From contig CALGAD010000031.1 in the NCBI GenBank assembly GCA_937951955.1, positions 1-27,236 of the forward strand: a stretch of DNA of 27,236 nt, in the 5' to 3' direction. Positions 7,720 to 15,738 of this stretch are shown here, piece after piece. The stretch is from an uncultured Bacillaceae bacterium. GTDB lineage: Bacteria > Bacillota > Bacilli > Bacillales > Caldibacillaceae. Below the pieces are notes generated by a model that saw only the letters and a program-made list of their open reading frames with translations, made no database searches and was not told where the DNA came from. Position 1 is the first letter of the stretch. Each line of letters starts with the position of its first letter. The position numbers and the translations under genes were made by a program.

Positions 7720-8652
7720 ATGAGCGAAGAAATTTTTCAAGATTTATTAAAAATCATTGATGAACATAAAATTGCACGGAACGAATATTTATATAAGCAT
7801 ACGTATACGAAATTAGGCGGAAAAGCCGATTTTTTTGTGACACCGACAACGTATGAAGAAGTGCAAAACATTTATCGTTACTGCAAGGACCGCCTTGTAC
7901 CATTTACATTGATCGGCAATGGTTCCAATTTAATTGTTCGTGATGGCGGGATTCGCGGGGTAGTTGTTTCTTTAAAACATCTAAACCGCATTGAATGTGA
8001 CGGTGATAAAATTATCGCACAAAGCGGTGCAAGTATCATCGCGACATCTCGAAAGGCACTGGAAGAACATTTAACGGGTCTGGAATTTGCCTGCGGCATT
8101 CCCGGTACAGTAGGTGGCGCGGTCTTTATGAATGCCGGTGCTTACGGTGGAGAAATAAAAGATGTGCTCGAATCGTGTCTCGTCATTGATAAAAATGGCG
8201 ACATCGTGGTGCGCCAGGCTGAAGAATTAGACTTAAGCTACCGTTATAGCAATATTCAAGAAAATGGCGATATCGTTTTAGAAGCAACATTCCAGCTCAA
8301 GCCGGGAAATTACGAAGAAATCAAGGCGGTAATGGATGACTTAACATATCGCCGGGAATCAAAACAGCCCCTGGAATATCCTTCCTGTGGCAGTGTGTTC
8401 AAAAGACCACCAGGCTATTATGCCGGCAAACTTATTCAAGATAGTAATTTACAGGGAACGAGAATTGGCGGTGCCGAGGTTTCCAGGAAACATGCGGGTT
8501 TTATCGTGAATATCGATCACGCAACCGCCTCGGATTATATCGCTTTAATTCGCCACGTTCAAAAAACAGTAAAAGACAAATTTGGTGTTGATTTAGAAAC
8601 TGAAGTACGGATTATCGGTGAAGAGTTACCGGAAACAGAAAAAAATCGGTAA
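7720..8652 (+). CDS. murB: UDP-N-acetylenolpyruvoylglucosamine reductase
   Basis: This 310-residue FAD enzyme reduces UDP-GlcNAc-enolpyruvate to UDP-N-acetylmuramate with NADPH, the second committed step of peptidoglycan precursor synthesis. Residues about 25-80 form the first FAD-binding part (TKLGGKADF, then GNGSNLIV). GIPGTVGGAVFMNAGAYGGE near 120-145 is the FAD phosphate site. YPSCGSVFKRPP near 220-231 holds the catalytic serine Ser225, and the compact C-terminus is like the type II enzymes of Bacillus and Staphylococcus. The ATG at 7720 is preferred because AAAGGA lies nine bases upstream; the in-frame ATG at 7711 abuts that site. It is a single-gene unit ending at a bidirectional terminator. 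Confidence 0.97.
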   Translation: MSEEIFQDLLKIIDEHKIARNEYLYKHTYTKLGGKADFFVTPTTYEEVQNIYRYCKDRLVPFTLIGNGSNLIVRDGGIRGVVVSLKHLNRIECDGDKIIAQSGASIIATSRKALEEHLTGLEFACGIPGTVGGAVFMNAGAYGGEIKDVLESCLVIDKNGDIVVRQAEELDLSYRYSNIQENGDIVLEATFQLKPGNYEEIKAVMDDLTYRRESKQPLEYPSCGSVFKRPPGYYAGKLIQDSNLQGTRIGGAEVSRKHAGFIVNIDHATASDYIALIRHVQKTVKDKFGVDLETEVRIIGEELPETEKNR

Positions 8653-8670
8653 CCTGGTTGAGAAAGATTA

Positions 8671-8741
8671 AAAAAACGGGACTTTTCAGGAGCCTCCTTC
8701 CTATGACAGGTAGACAGGCGCTGAAAAGTCCCGCTTTTTTT
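8671..8741. terminator. Bidirectional terminator between murB and panF
   Basis: CGGGACTTTTCAG (8677-8689) pairs perfectly with CTGAAAAGTCCCG (8721-8733). There is a nested inner stem (GCCT/AGGC) and T runs on both strands. It serves the convergent murB and panF genes. Confidence 0.92.
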
Positions 8742-8777
8742 GCTTTTTATTGACACACGATCGAACAACTACTTCAC

Positions 8778-10226
8778 TTATCGGTGCTTAAACGACTGTA
8801 TCGTGCCTTTCCCGCTAGTCATCCAGCTTGCGAGGACAAAGCTTATACACGATAATAGTATCGGTACGACGACAGTATGCATGCCGAAAGCATTCGGATA
8901 CAGTTGATCTAATAAAATATAGCTCGTCATCCCGATAATCATGGCTGAAATCGCTCCGTAATGATTGGCCTTATTCCAGTAAAGTCCGAAAATGACCGGC
9001 CAGATAAAGGTCGATTCTAATCCGCCAAAGGCAAATAAATTCAGCCAAATTAAAAAATCAGGCGGGGATAAGGCGATGAAAAAGACGATTATTCCGATAA
9101 TCGCTGTCGTTAAAAAACTACCGATTTTAATCTCCCGCTCGGTCGCCTCTGGATTGATGAAACCTAGATAAATATCCTTCACTACCGCCGAACTTACTGT
9201 AATGAGTAACGCATCGACCGTGGACATGATTGCCGCAAGGGGCGCCGCTAAAACAATTCCGGCTAATAGAGGTGGAAGAACTTCCATCGTGATCGTCGGC
9301 ATTACATGATCCCCATTTACAATCCCCGGATGAACCGCCCGGGCAAAGACGCCGATTAAATGCATCCCGAACATAATCACCCCGACGAAAACCGTATTAT
9401 AAATAATTCCCCTGTGTAAGGCTTGCGAATCCTTATAAGACATCGCCCGAACAGCTAATTGTGGTAGACCGACAAGCCCAACGCCAACTAAAATCCAGTA
9501 GGAAGAGACGTAAAGCGGTGTTAAATTTCCATCCGCACCGAAGGGACTGATTAAGTACGGATTTTCTTCGACCAGCGTCATCATGATGTTCTCGATGCCG
9601 CCACCGGCTACGATTACGGCAACCAGTAAAATCATAGTACCAAAAAACATGACACTTCCCTGAATCGCATCGGTAAAGCTAACCGCCCGAAATCCACCGA
9701 TAACGACATAGACGATGACCGAAACAGCAAAAATGATTAATGCTGTGGTGTAAGAAATGCCAAAAATCGACTCCAATAATCTAGCACCGCCGACCCACTG
9801 GGCCGCCATGGATGAAAATAAAAAAATGATAATGCTCAAGGTGGAAAAAATAGCAACGGTATTGCTTTGATAGCGCGCCTTTAAAAAGTCCGTTAAAGTC
9901 ACCGCATCATATTGTCGCGCCAGAATTGCAAATTTTTTCCCTAACACCGTTAATACGAAATAACCGGCGGGAAGTTGAGCCATCGATAACAGTACCCAAC
10001 CGAGCCCCGTTTGATAGGCAATGCCGGGGCCACCGATAAAACTGCTTGCACTGCCATAAGTGGCCATCATTGTCATCGCCAGGATAAAACCGCCTAAACT
10101 CCGGCTCCCGATAAAATATTCTTTGATGAAGGAAGCAGTTTTTTGTACATAACAGTTAGCCCAGAGGCCGATGAAAAAAATGCCGATCAGATATATAAAG
10201 AGCGGAATGCTAAGAGCCCAATTCAT
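8778..10226 (-). CDS. panF: Sodium/pantothenate symporter
   Basis: This 482-residue protein of the sodium:solute symporter family imports pantothenate, the vitamin precursor of coenzyme A, with Na+. It closely resembles E. coli PanF (about 483 residues) throughout: EYFIGSRSLGG near 36-46, SASSFIGGPG near 59-68, GKKFAILARQYDAVTL near 95-110, GGARLLE near 145, VGLPQLAVRAMSYKDS near 253-268, and APLAAIMSTVDA near 318-330. About 13 membrane helices are visible. A strong AAGGAGG precedes the ATG. It follows yhdT by 39 bp, the same gene pair found in E. coli, which supports the assignment. Confidence 0.95.
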   Translation of the reverse strand: MNWALSIPLFIYLIGIFFIGLWANCYVQKTASFIKEYFIGSRSLGGFILAMTMMATYGSASSFIGGPGIAYQTGLGWVLLSMAQLPAGYFVLTVLGKKFAILARQYDAVTLTDFLKARYQSNTVAIFSTLSIIIFLFSSMAAQWVGGARLLESIFGISYTTALIIFAVSVIVYVVIGGFRAVSFTDAIQGSVMFFGTMILLVAVIVAGGGIENIMMTLVEENPYLISPFGADGNLTPLYVSSYWILVGVGLVGLPQLAVRAMSYKDSQALHRGIIYNTVFVGVIMFGMHLIGVFARAVHPGIVNGDHVMPTITMEVLPPLLAGIVLAAPLAAIMSTVDALLITVSSAVVKDIYLGFINPEATEREIKIGSFLTTAIIGIIVFFIALSPPDFLIWLNLFAFGGLESTFIWPVIFGLYWNKANHYGAISAMIIGMTSYILLDQLYPNAFGMHTVVVPILLSCISFVLASWMTSGKGTIQSFKHR

Positions 10227-10265
10227 CTGGCCCCTCCTTCCTGAAATTTAAAATCGTGTGAACCA

Positions 10266-10568
10266 TTAATCTGGCCAAGATTGTTGATCCCCATCATGCG
10301 GAGGATCGTCCAGCGGCACTTCCGTAAAAAACTTTTTCACGATTAGTGTCACAAGGAGCGACATGATCACTAAACTGCCGATGCAGCTGTAGAAAAACCA
10401 TTCTGGAAAGCCAAGAATATAGCGATATTCCGCAGGATTACCGGAACCCAAACCATAAGCAAAGGCGAACCACCATAAAAAATTAAAGATGACAAGACCG
10501 ACACCGATCAGTGCTTCCTTATGGGCAATTTGTATGCGGCGATCTTCTTTCAATTTTTTATTCTGCAA
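10266..10568 (-). CDS. yhdT: YhdT family small membrane protein (DUF997)
   Basis: This 100-residue inner-membrane protein has two hydrophobic segments (about residues 20-41 and 57-79) with a WWFAFAYGLGSG stretch after the first. It has the typical sequence of the YhdT/DUF997 family, which sits next to panF in many bacteria and may be an accessory subunit. The start is TTG, with AGGAGG about seven to eight bases upstream. The C-terminal tail is acidic and proline-rich (PLDDPPHDG). It is the first gene of a two-gene operon with panF. Confidence 0.88.
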   Translation of the reverse strand: MQNKKLKEDRRIQIAHKEALIGVGLVIFNFLWWFAFAYGLGSGNPAEYRYILGFPEWFFYSCIGSLVIMSLLVTLIVKKFFTEVPLDDPPHDGDQQSWPD

Positions 10569-10883
10569 GATTACCCCCTCCTTTATTTCGAACCGTTCTC
10601 CTATATTTGGCCACCATTTGTTATCATTTCACTTTCCCGCAAATTCAATAATATTGGGAAAAATTGTCCTGATCATTATTAAAACCTGCAAGTTAATCGA
10701 ATCGCATACTCCACGACATTTTCGCATTTCTTTTTCTCATCCCTTATCATTTTCAAAAGACATTTTCTCCTGAATATGATTGTAAATATGATAAGTTATG
10801 TATATACAAGTTTTCTCCCCCTGCTGAACAAGGGACTGAATTTATGAACTTACCAAGAAATGAAAAGGATTAGGGTTGATTAT
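10569..10883. other. Divergent intergenic region, about 315 bp
   Basis: This AT-rich region lies between yhdT-panF (minus) and the HEPN-CBS gene (plus). A weak plus-strand promoter is possible at 10780-10806 (TTGTAA, 15 bases, TATATA). I found no convincing promoter for yhdT and no long hairpin. A nine-codon reading frame lies at 10844-10873. Confidence 0.4.
10844..10873 (+). other. Possible leader mini-ORF before the HEPN-CBS gene
   Basis: ATG plus eight codons and TAG encode MNLPRNEKD. AAGGG lies nine bases before its ATG, a better ribosome site than the one before the HEPN-CBS start. Its stop is ten bases before the preferred ATG at 10884, so termination and re-initiation could couple the two. 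Confidence 0.3.
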
Positions 10884-11606
10884 ATGGAAATGAATACACG
10901 ACTACTTTCCGAACGGTTTGAAGTAGCTTTTAACCAAATTGAAGATGCACTAAAGTCGATGTTAAAAATTCGAAATCGTGGATTTTCTGACCTAGTGCGG
11001 CTCGGGGCAAGTCGTCATAAAATGATTAAGGAATTTCAAGACGAACTATTGCAGTATGCCCGGCTGCGCAACGCCATCGTTCATGAAAAAACGAAGCTCG
11101 GCTATTACATTGCCGAACCCCATGAAAACATTGTCGCACGAATTGAAAAAATCGCCAAGCTCATGACCGAGCCGAAAAACTGCCTGGCAATCGCCACTAG
11201 AAACGTCGTTTATTTTTATGAAGATGATCCCCTCATCAAAGTGATCCAGACGATGAAAGGCAATGATTATTCCCAGTTTCCTGTATACAATCATTCCGGC
11301 TGTATCGGGCTTTTGAAATGCCGCACGATCGTCAAATGGTTTGCCAATCATTTAACAAATTATTCCCTCGAGCAACTCAGAACTATTACCGTAGGCGAGA
11401 TTTTTGATGCCAACCGAACTCACCCGCTTGTTTTTGTGCCGAGGTCATATACGATTTTTGACATTGAAGATGTGTTTGAAGAATTTCACAAGCAGAAAAA
11501 GGATTTGGAAATGGCCATCATTACCGAAAATGGTAAGCGCTCGGAAAAACCGTTAGGGGTCGTCACCGCCTGGGATTTGATTGAAATCGATTATACCGCT
11601 GATTGA
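10884..11606 (+). CDS. Protein with HEPN-like N-terminus and paired CBS domains
   Basis: This soluble protein has 240 residues. Residues 1-90 are helical and charged, and contain RNAIVH (62-67), which fits the R-x4-H motif of HEPN domains, many of which are RNases. From about residue 97 two CBS motifs follow: the first (about 97-158) with DPLIKVIQTMKGNDYSQFPV and a GLL strand, the second (about 167-235) with TIFDIEDVFEEF and PLGVVTAWDL. CBS pairs usually bind adenine nucleotides. I prefer ATG 10884, with AGGG eight bases upstream; the in-frame ATG at 10860 has almost no ribosome site. It is monocistronic, ending at a bidirectional terminator shared with helD. The function is unknown, and the HEPN reading rests on one motif and helical character. 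Confidence 0.75.
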   Translation: MEMNTRLLSERFEVAFNQIEDALKSMLKIRNRGFSDLVRLGASRHKMIKEFQDELLQYARLRNAIVHEKTKLGYYIAEPHENIVARIEKIAKLMTEPKNCLAIATRNVVYFYEDDPLIKVIQTMKGNDYSQFPVYNHSGCIGLLKCRTIVKWFANHLTNYSLEQLRTITVGEIFDANRTHPLVFVPRSYTIFDIEDVFEEFHKQKKDLEMAIITENGKRSEKPLGVVTAWDLIEIDYTAD

Positions 11607-11623
11607 TGAAATTGTACCAATTG

Positions 11624-11655
11624 AAAACCGACTCTACCTTTGTAGAATCGGTTTT
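11624..11655. terminator. Bidirectional terminator between the HEPN-CBS gene and helD
   Basis: AAAACCGACTCTAC (11624-11637) pairs with GTAGAATCGGTTTT (11642-11655) with one mismatch and a four-base loop. The ends supply short T runs on both strands. It overlaps the helD stop codon. Confidence 0.85.
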
Positions 11656-14002
11656 ATTGGCCCTTCTCTAAAGTATAAAATTCTTGCGGCACTGCTTTCA
11701 CAAAGGAACTTACTTCGCCTACGGAAAACAAATGCAGTTCATGCATCGCCCGGGTACACACCGTATAGAGCACATTGCGCTCATCATCATGACCATATAC
11801 CTTTTCGGAACAATTGTAAACGATGACGACATCAAATTCGATGCCCTTCGCCAGATAACTCGGGATTACGGTTATGCCTTTTTTAAATTGATTCGTTTCT
11901 TTGCGAATTAAGTTTACTTGAAGTTCATCGCCAAGAGTCCGGTACGCCCGATTGGCCTCTTCTTGCGTTTTGCAAATAATCGCGATCGATTCATGGCCTC
12001 TGGCTAAAAGTTCCGCAATTTTTTCTTTGATCCGTTCGACTAGCTGAACTTCTGTGTCAACCTTCGTCAAGTTTGGTTTTGGACCGTGACGGTTGAAGGG
12101 CTCGATTTTAATGTCTTGATGCAACAACTGTTCGGCAAACTCGACGATCTCCTTTGTTGAGCGGTAGCTTTTTCTCAAGACAACGGTTTCCGTATCTTCT
12201 TCCGGAAAAAGCTTCTTTGATTGGGCCAGGCCATTTTCACCGCTGACCGAATGAGTGAAAATCGACTGGTTCAAATCGCCCAATATCGTCATCCGGCTAT
12301 AGGGGAACATGCTCTGAAAATACGCGAACTGAAATGGTGAATAATCCTGGGCCTCGTCAATAAATAAATGCCGGATTGATGTAAAACGATGTCTCCCCAG
12401 GACGTGGTCGAGTAAATATAAAAGCGGCGTCGTATCTTCATAATACAGGATACCTTTACTAATCGTGCGCCGGGTGAGTTCTGCAATTTCATCCCATTCT
12501 TTGCTATCATCGACGAGCCGCGCCTCTTTTGCCCACAGGAAAAACTCGTTGTAAAGCTTGGGAATATGAACAAACTGTAGCTCGCTAATCTTCTGCTTAA
12601 GCGGTTGTACGCGCCTGCGCACGATATACTGTGCCAGCATTTTTTGTTCCCGATCAAAATCGTCGAACGTATCCTCCGTGAAGCGGCGCTCCTTTTGTAA
12701 CTTTTTATATATTTTCATATACTCTTCTTTACTCAGCAATTCACTTTCTTCTTCAACCCATTCCTTCGTAAGTTCTTCCTTTTCCAGGTTGTTCAATTTT
12801 TCCAATAGCCAATCTTTTACCAGGTCGAGACGGTTCGCCAGAGAAATGGATGGATCCAGGCGATAAAAGTAAGCCGCAATTTCTTCTGCGGGAATGATGA
12901 CTTCTTTGCGGAAAAGGATATTGCGAAAAGGCATGCCCTTTTCTTTTAAATATTCAATATACCGATCGAGCCATTTTTTAAAATTCAGGCTCGCCTTATA
13001 TTGAATGGCTAATTTCCGCACATGGTAAGCGTGATCTCGTTTGCCTCCGAGCATGTATTCTAGTTGACTGTATGGATGCTCCACGTTAAAGAACTTGTTT
13101 AAACGGTGGGAGACATACTGGTAAAAGGTCGTCTGCTGCATATTCTCTTCGCCTAGTTCCGGCAAAACGGTCGATACATAACTGTTAAACATCGGGTTCG
13201 GTGAAAAGAGTAAAATATTTTCGGAACGTAAAGTTTTACGGTGCCGGTATAAAAGATAGGCGACCCGCTGCAATGCCGCCGATGTTTTCCCGCTTCCCGC
13301 TGCCCCGAGAACGATCAAGTTTTTCGTTTTTTCATGACGGATCACCCGGTTTTGTTCCGCCTGAATCGTGGCGACAATGCTTTTCATTTCCGTGCTTGCC
13401 TGGGCGCTTAATACTTGTTGTAAAATTTCATCACCGATCGTCATTCCCGTATCAAACAACCCATAAACCGTTCCGTTCCGGATCAAATACTGTCTTTTCA
13501 AGGTAATCTCGCCATGTATCGTTCCTTCCATCGTTTCGTACTGTGCCGGACCCGGGGCATAGTCATAGTACATGCTCGCAATCGGTGCTCGCCAATCGTA
13601 AACGAGAAAGTTTTCTTCCTCCTCATCGAGAACAGAAAAAAGGCCGATATACACCTGTTCTGTTTTGTCCTCCCCTTCTTCTAAAAAATCGATGCGTCCG
13701 AAATAAGGGAAGTCTTTGGAACGAGTGAGTTGCCGCCATTGTTTACGGAAAATACCGTGGCTCCTTTCTCGCTCCGATAAAAATTCAGCCTGCTGTTTCA
13801 GGCTGGCATGAGTCTCTATAACATCATCCGGATCATCCAGGTTCACCGTCACATCTTCCCAAAAGTTTTTCCTTAAAGAAATAATCTCTTTACGTAAATC
13901 CCCTGCTTTTTCCTCCAACTTTGCTAAATGCCGCTCAATTACTTGGATGACCCTGTCAACCCGGGCCTGTTCTTGTTCAATTAATTGATCTTGATCCTTC
14001 AA
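11654..14002 (-). CDS. helD: RNA polymerase recycling ATPase HelD
   Basis: This 782-residue superfamily 1 UvrD-like protein removes stalled or post-termination RNA polymerase from DNA in Gram-positives. The N-terminal 60 residues are a predicted coiled coil, matching the arm that enters the polymerase secondary channel. The Walker A motif is GAAGSGKTSAALQRV near residue 233. A long insertion of about 200 residues, rich in Lys and Glu, forms the second arm. Walker B is FIDEAQD, followed by GDLNQSIF, YRSTKEIVEF and a C-terminal KGIEFDVVIV and CTRAMHEL. The length matches B. subtilis HelD. The start is TTG at 14002 with AAGGAG ten bases upstream; the longer frame to 14044 lacks a ribosome site. 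It is transcribed alone. Confidence 0.94.
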   Translation of the reverse strand: MKDQDQLIEQEQARVDRVIQVIERHLAKLEEKAGDLRKEIISLRKNFWEDVTVNLDDPDDVIETHASLKQQAEFLSERERSHGIFRKQWRQLTRSKDFPYFGRIDFLEEGEDKTEQVYIGLFSVLDEEEENFLVYDWRAPIASMYYDYAPGPAQYETMEGTIHGEITLKRQYLIRNGTVYGLFDTGMTIGDEILQQVLSAQASTEMKSIVATIQAEQNRVIRHEKTKNLIVLGAAGSGKTSAALQRVAYLLYRHRKTLRSENILLFSPNPMFNSYVSTVLPELGEENMQQTTFYQYVSHRLNKFFNVEHPYSQLEYMLGGKRDHAYHVRKLAIQYKASLNFKKWLDRYIEYLKEKGMPFRNILFRKEVIIPAEEIAAYFYRLDPSISLANRLDLVKDWLLEKLNNLEKEELTKEWVEEESELLSKEEYMKIYKKLQKERRFTEDTFDDFDREQKMLAQYIVRRRVQPLKQKISELQFVHIPKLYNEFFLWAKEARLVDDSKEWDEIAELTRRTISKGILYYEDTTPLLYLLDHVLGRHRFTSIRHLFIDEAQDYSPFQFAYFQSMFPYSRMTILGDLNQSIFTHSVSGENGLAQSKKLFPEEDTETVVLRKSYRSTKEIVEFAEQLLHQDIKIEPFNRHGPKPNLTKVDTEVQLVERIKEKIAELLARGHESIAIICKTQEEANRAYRTLGDELQVNLIRKETNQFKKGITVIPSYLAKGIEFDVVIVYNCSEKVYGHDDERNVLYTVCTRAMHELHLFSVGEVSSFVKAVPQEFYTLEKGQ

Positions 14003-14147
14003 TATTAAACCACTCCTTAAAAAAACGGTACGGAAAGGACACAACAGATCGCAGTCAAAACAAAATCATTCACTATCTTTATTCATTGTATCCTTCCCGT
14101 AGGTTTTACATTACTGAGAAACATATTCATTTTTAAAAAACTAAACG

Positions 14148-14182
14148 CTTATAGAATAAGACATAATACAGGCAAGTTGCCT
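14148..14182 (-). promoter_or_regulatory. Probable helD promoter with a palindrome over the -35
   Basis: On the minus strand TTGCCT (14170-14175) and TATAAG (14148-14153) are 16 bases apart. The -35 hexamer is one arm of a 13-bp palindrome, AGGCAA-g-TTGCCT (14170-14182), which could be a regulator site. The leader would be about 140 bases. Confidence 0.45.
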
Positions 14183-14232
14183 ACATCGTGCATGGTACCA
14201 TATTAAAAATATAAATCAACTTTTCTCCATAG

Positions 14233-14257
14233 AAAAAGGTCGTATATGAACGACCTT
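14233..14257 (-). terminator. Intrinsic terminator of the D,D-carboxypeptidase gene
   Basis: On the minus strand AAGGTCGT pairs with ACGACCTT (arms 14250-14257 and 14236-14243) around a six-base loop, followed by a T run. It overlaps the stop codon. Confidence 0.85.
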
Positions 14258-15476
14258 ATTTCCGGTTCAACCGCTCGAGCGTCCAGCTATTGATGTTCAC
14301 GTAGCGCTGCTTTTTATGGATTTGCCAGCGCCGCCATGTAATCCAGCCGAAAAAACTGACTATGCAAATCGAAATCACGATCGGAATCATTACTTTCCAG
14401 TTTATGGGGGACGATTCTTCCGCGACAAGGGTACTGGCTGATTCAGCAACTTCTGAAGCCGGTTGCGCCACAGGCGTCAAAGGAAATGTGGCTAAAACCG
14501 CGTTGTCATCATTTTTTATGTGCAGCACCCCGTCATGATTAACCTCATAATGAGCGGTGTCTTCATGTAATGTCAAATACTCAATATTTTCCGATACGAT
14601 AAATTCTTCCCCGTTCTTTTCAAATACCGTCCCTTGCGGTATCGTATGTTCTTGAAAATTGTCAAATCCGTAATCTAAAAGTTGCAGCGTGTCTGTATAC
14701 GGGACATTGCGCAAGTGCGTATTCATCGTGACAACGATTAAGGAGCGGCCTTCCCGCTCTGCGGTGGTAACAAGTGTAAATCCGGATTCATTTACAAATC
14801 CATTTTTCCCACCGGTAATACCTTCGTAAGGGAATTCCCCTTTTACCAGCCGGTGATGGTTATGTAATGTCGTATCCCAGGACAGACCGTCCCATTCATA
14901 TTCCTTTATTTGAAAATAGTGCATGAATTGCTCATTCGCCATCGCATAACGGGTAATAAGAGCCATATCCTTTGCGGTCGTATAATGATTTTCCGCAAAT
15001 AAACCGTGGGGGTTTGTAAAATTTGTATCCGTCACACCGACTTTTTCCTGTAAAAAGCGGTTTAAGTTCCGCGAAAAATTGGTTACAGTGCCATCGAGAT
15101 GCTCGGCAATCGCAATCGCCGCATCATTTCCCGAATTCACTAACATGCCGATAATGAGTTTTTCCAGGGTAACTTTTTCACCAGGCTCAAGATAAACGGT
15201 CGTACCGATCACATTCGTGGCATTTTCACTGACGATGACGAAATCTTGCAAATTCCCTTTCTCGATTGCATATATGGCCGTTGCAATTTTTGTAATACTG
15301 GCCGGATACATTCTCTTTGTTTCGTTTTTCCCATAAAGAATCTGTCCAGTAGCAGCGTCCATTAAAACCACCGCTTCACTACCTATTTCTAGGTCCGATG
15401 TTTCCCGGGCGAAAACGTTTTGAGGAATTAAGAGAAGACATATAATTAGAAAATAAAATTTCGACCGATTTTTCAT
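14256..15476 (-). CDS. Serine-type D-Ala-D-Ala carboxypeptidase (PBP5/DacF family)
   Basis: This 406-residue membrane-anchored enzyme trims the terminal D-Ala from peptidoglycan pentapeptides on the outer face of the membrane. Residues 1-23 form a signal peptide. The catalytic motifs of the S11 peptidases are SITK (Ser60-Lys63), SGN (115-117) and the third box at 224-226, which reads KNG instead of the usual KTG. After the peptidase domain comes a small beta domain (about 270-330), a Pro/Ala/Ser-rich linker, one membrane helix (about 362-382) and a basic tail. Most PBP5-type enzymes end in an amphipathic helix, so this full membrane helix is a variation. AAAGGA seven bases before the ATG fixes the start. 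The promoter carries a 23-bp palindrome. The role (sporulation or vegetative) cannot be assigned. Confidence 0.92.
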   Translation of the reverse strand: MKNRSKFYFLIICLLLIPQNVFARETSDLEIGSEAVVLMDAATGQILYGKNETKRMYPASITKIATAIYAIEKGNLQDFVIVSENATNVIGTTVYLEPGEKVTLEKLIIGMLVNSGNDAAIAIAEHLDGTVTNFSRNLNRFLQEKVGVTDTNFTNPHGLFAENHYTTAKDMALITRYAMANEQFMHYFQIKEYEWDGLSWDTTLHNHHRLVKGEFPYEGITGGKNGFVNESGFTLVTTAEREGRSLIVVTMNTHLRNVPYTDTLQLLDYGFDNFQEHTIPQGTVFEKNGEEFIVSENIEYLTLHEDTAHYEVNHDGVLHIKNDDNAVLATFPLTPVAQPASEVAESASTLVAEESSPINWKVMIPIVISICIVSFFGWITWRRWQIHKKQRYVNINSWTLERLNRK

Positions 15477-15526
15477 GGAAACATCCTTTCATTTCAACGA
15501 TTAACTACTATTTTACTGTAACAACT

Positions 15527-15554
15527 TTTATATTCGATTTCAGAATGTTATCAA
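15527..15554 (-). promoter_or_regulatory. Promoter of the D,D-carboxypeptidase gene
   Basis: On the minus strand TTGATA (15549-15554) and TATAAA (15527-15532) are 16 bases apart, each matching consensus at five of six positions. The predicted start is about 44 bases before the ATG. Confidence 0.6.
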
Positions 15555-15566
15555 AATGATAACATT
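15544..15566. promoter_or_regulatory. 23-bp palindrome over the -35 box, putative operator
   Basis: AATGTTATCA and TGATAACATT are perfect inverted 10-bp arms around AAA. There is no T run after it, so it is not a terminator. It covers the -35 box of the carboxypeptidase promoter, which fits repression by a dimeric regulator. I cannot match it to a known consensus. Confidence 0.6.
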
Positions 15567-15738
15567 TTCCTAGATAAATTAATATAAATCACAAAAAGTT
15601 ATGAATTATAATTTTAGTAGAAGATATTTTTTATCCATTTAGGACAAAAGTACCAATTCTTTTACAAGTGAATCGCTAATTCATAGAATGATTTATTTAT
15701 AATCAAATGTAAACGAACTTCTTGGATGAGGTGATCAC

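Noticed and set aside
12289..12657. 122-codon minus-strand frame inside helD
   Set aside because: It is a shadow in another frame of the helD coding sequence, which carries the helicase motifs.
15544..15566. TnrA/GlnR nitrogen-control site
   Set aside because: The TGTTA and TAACA halves are separated by 9 bases, whereas the TnrA/GlnR site needs 7.
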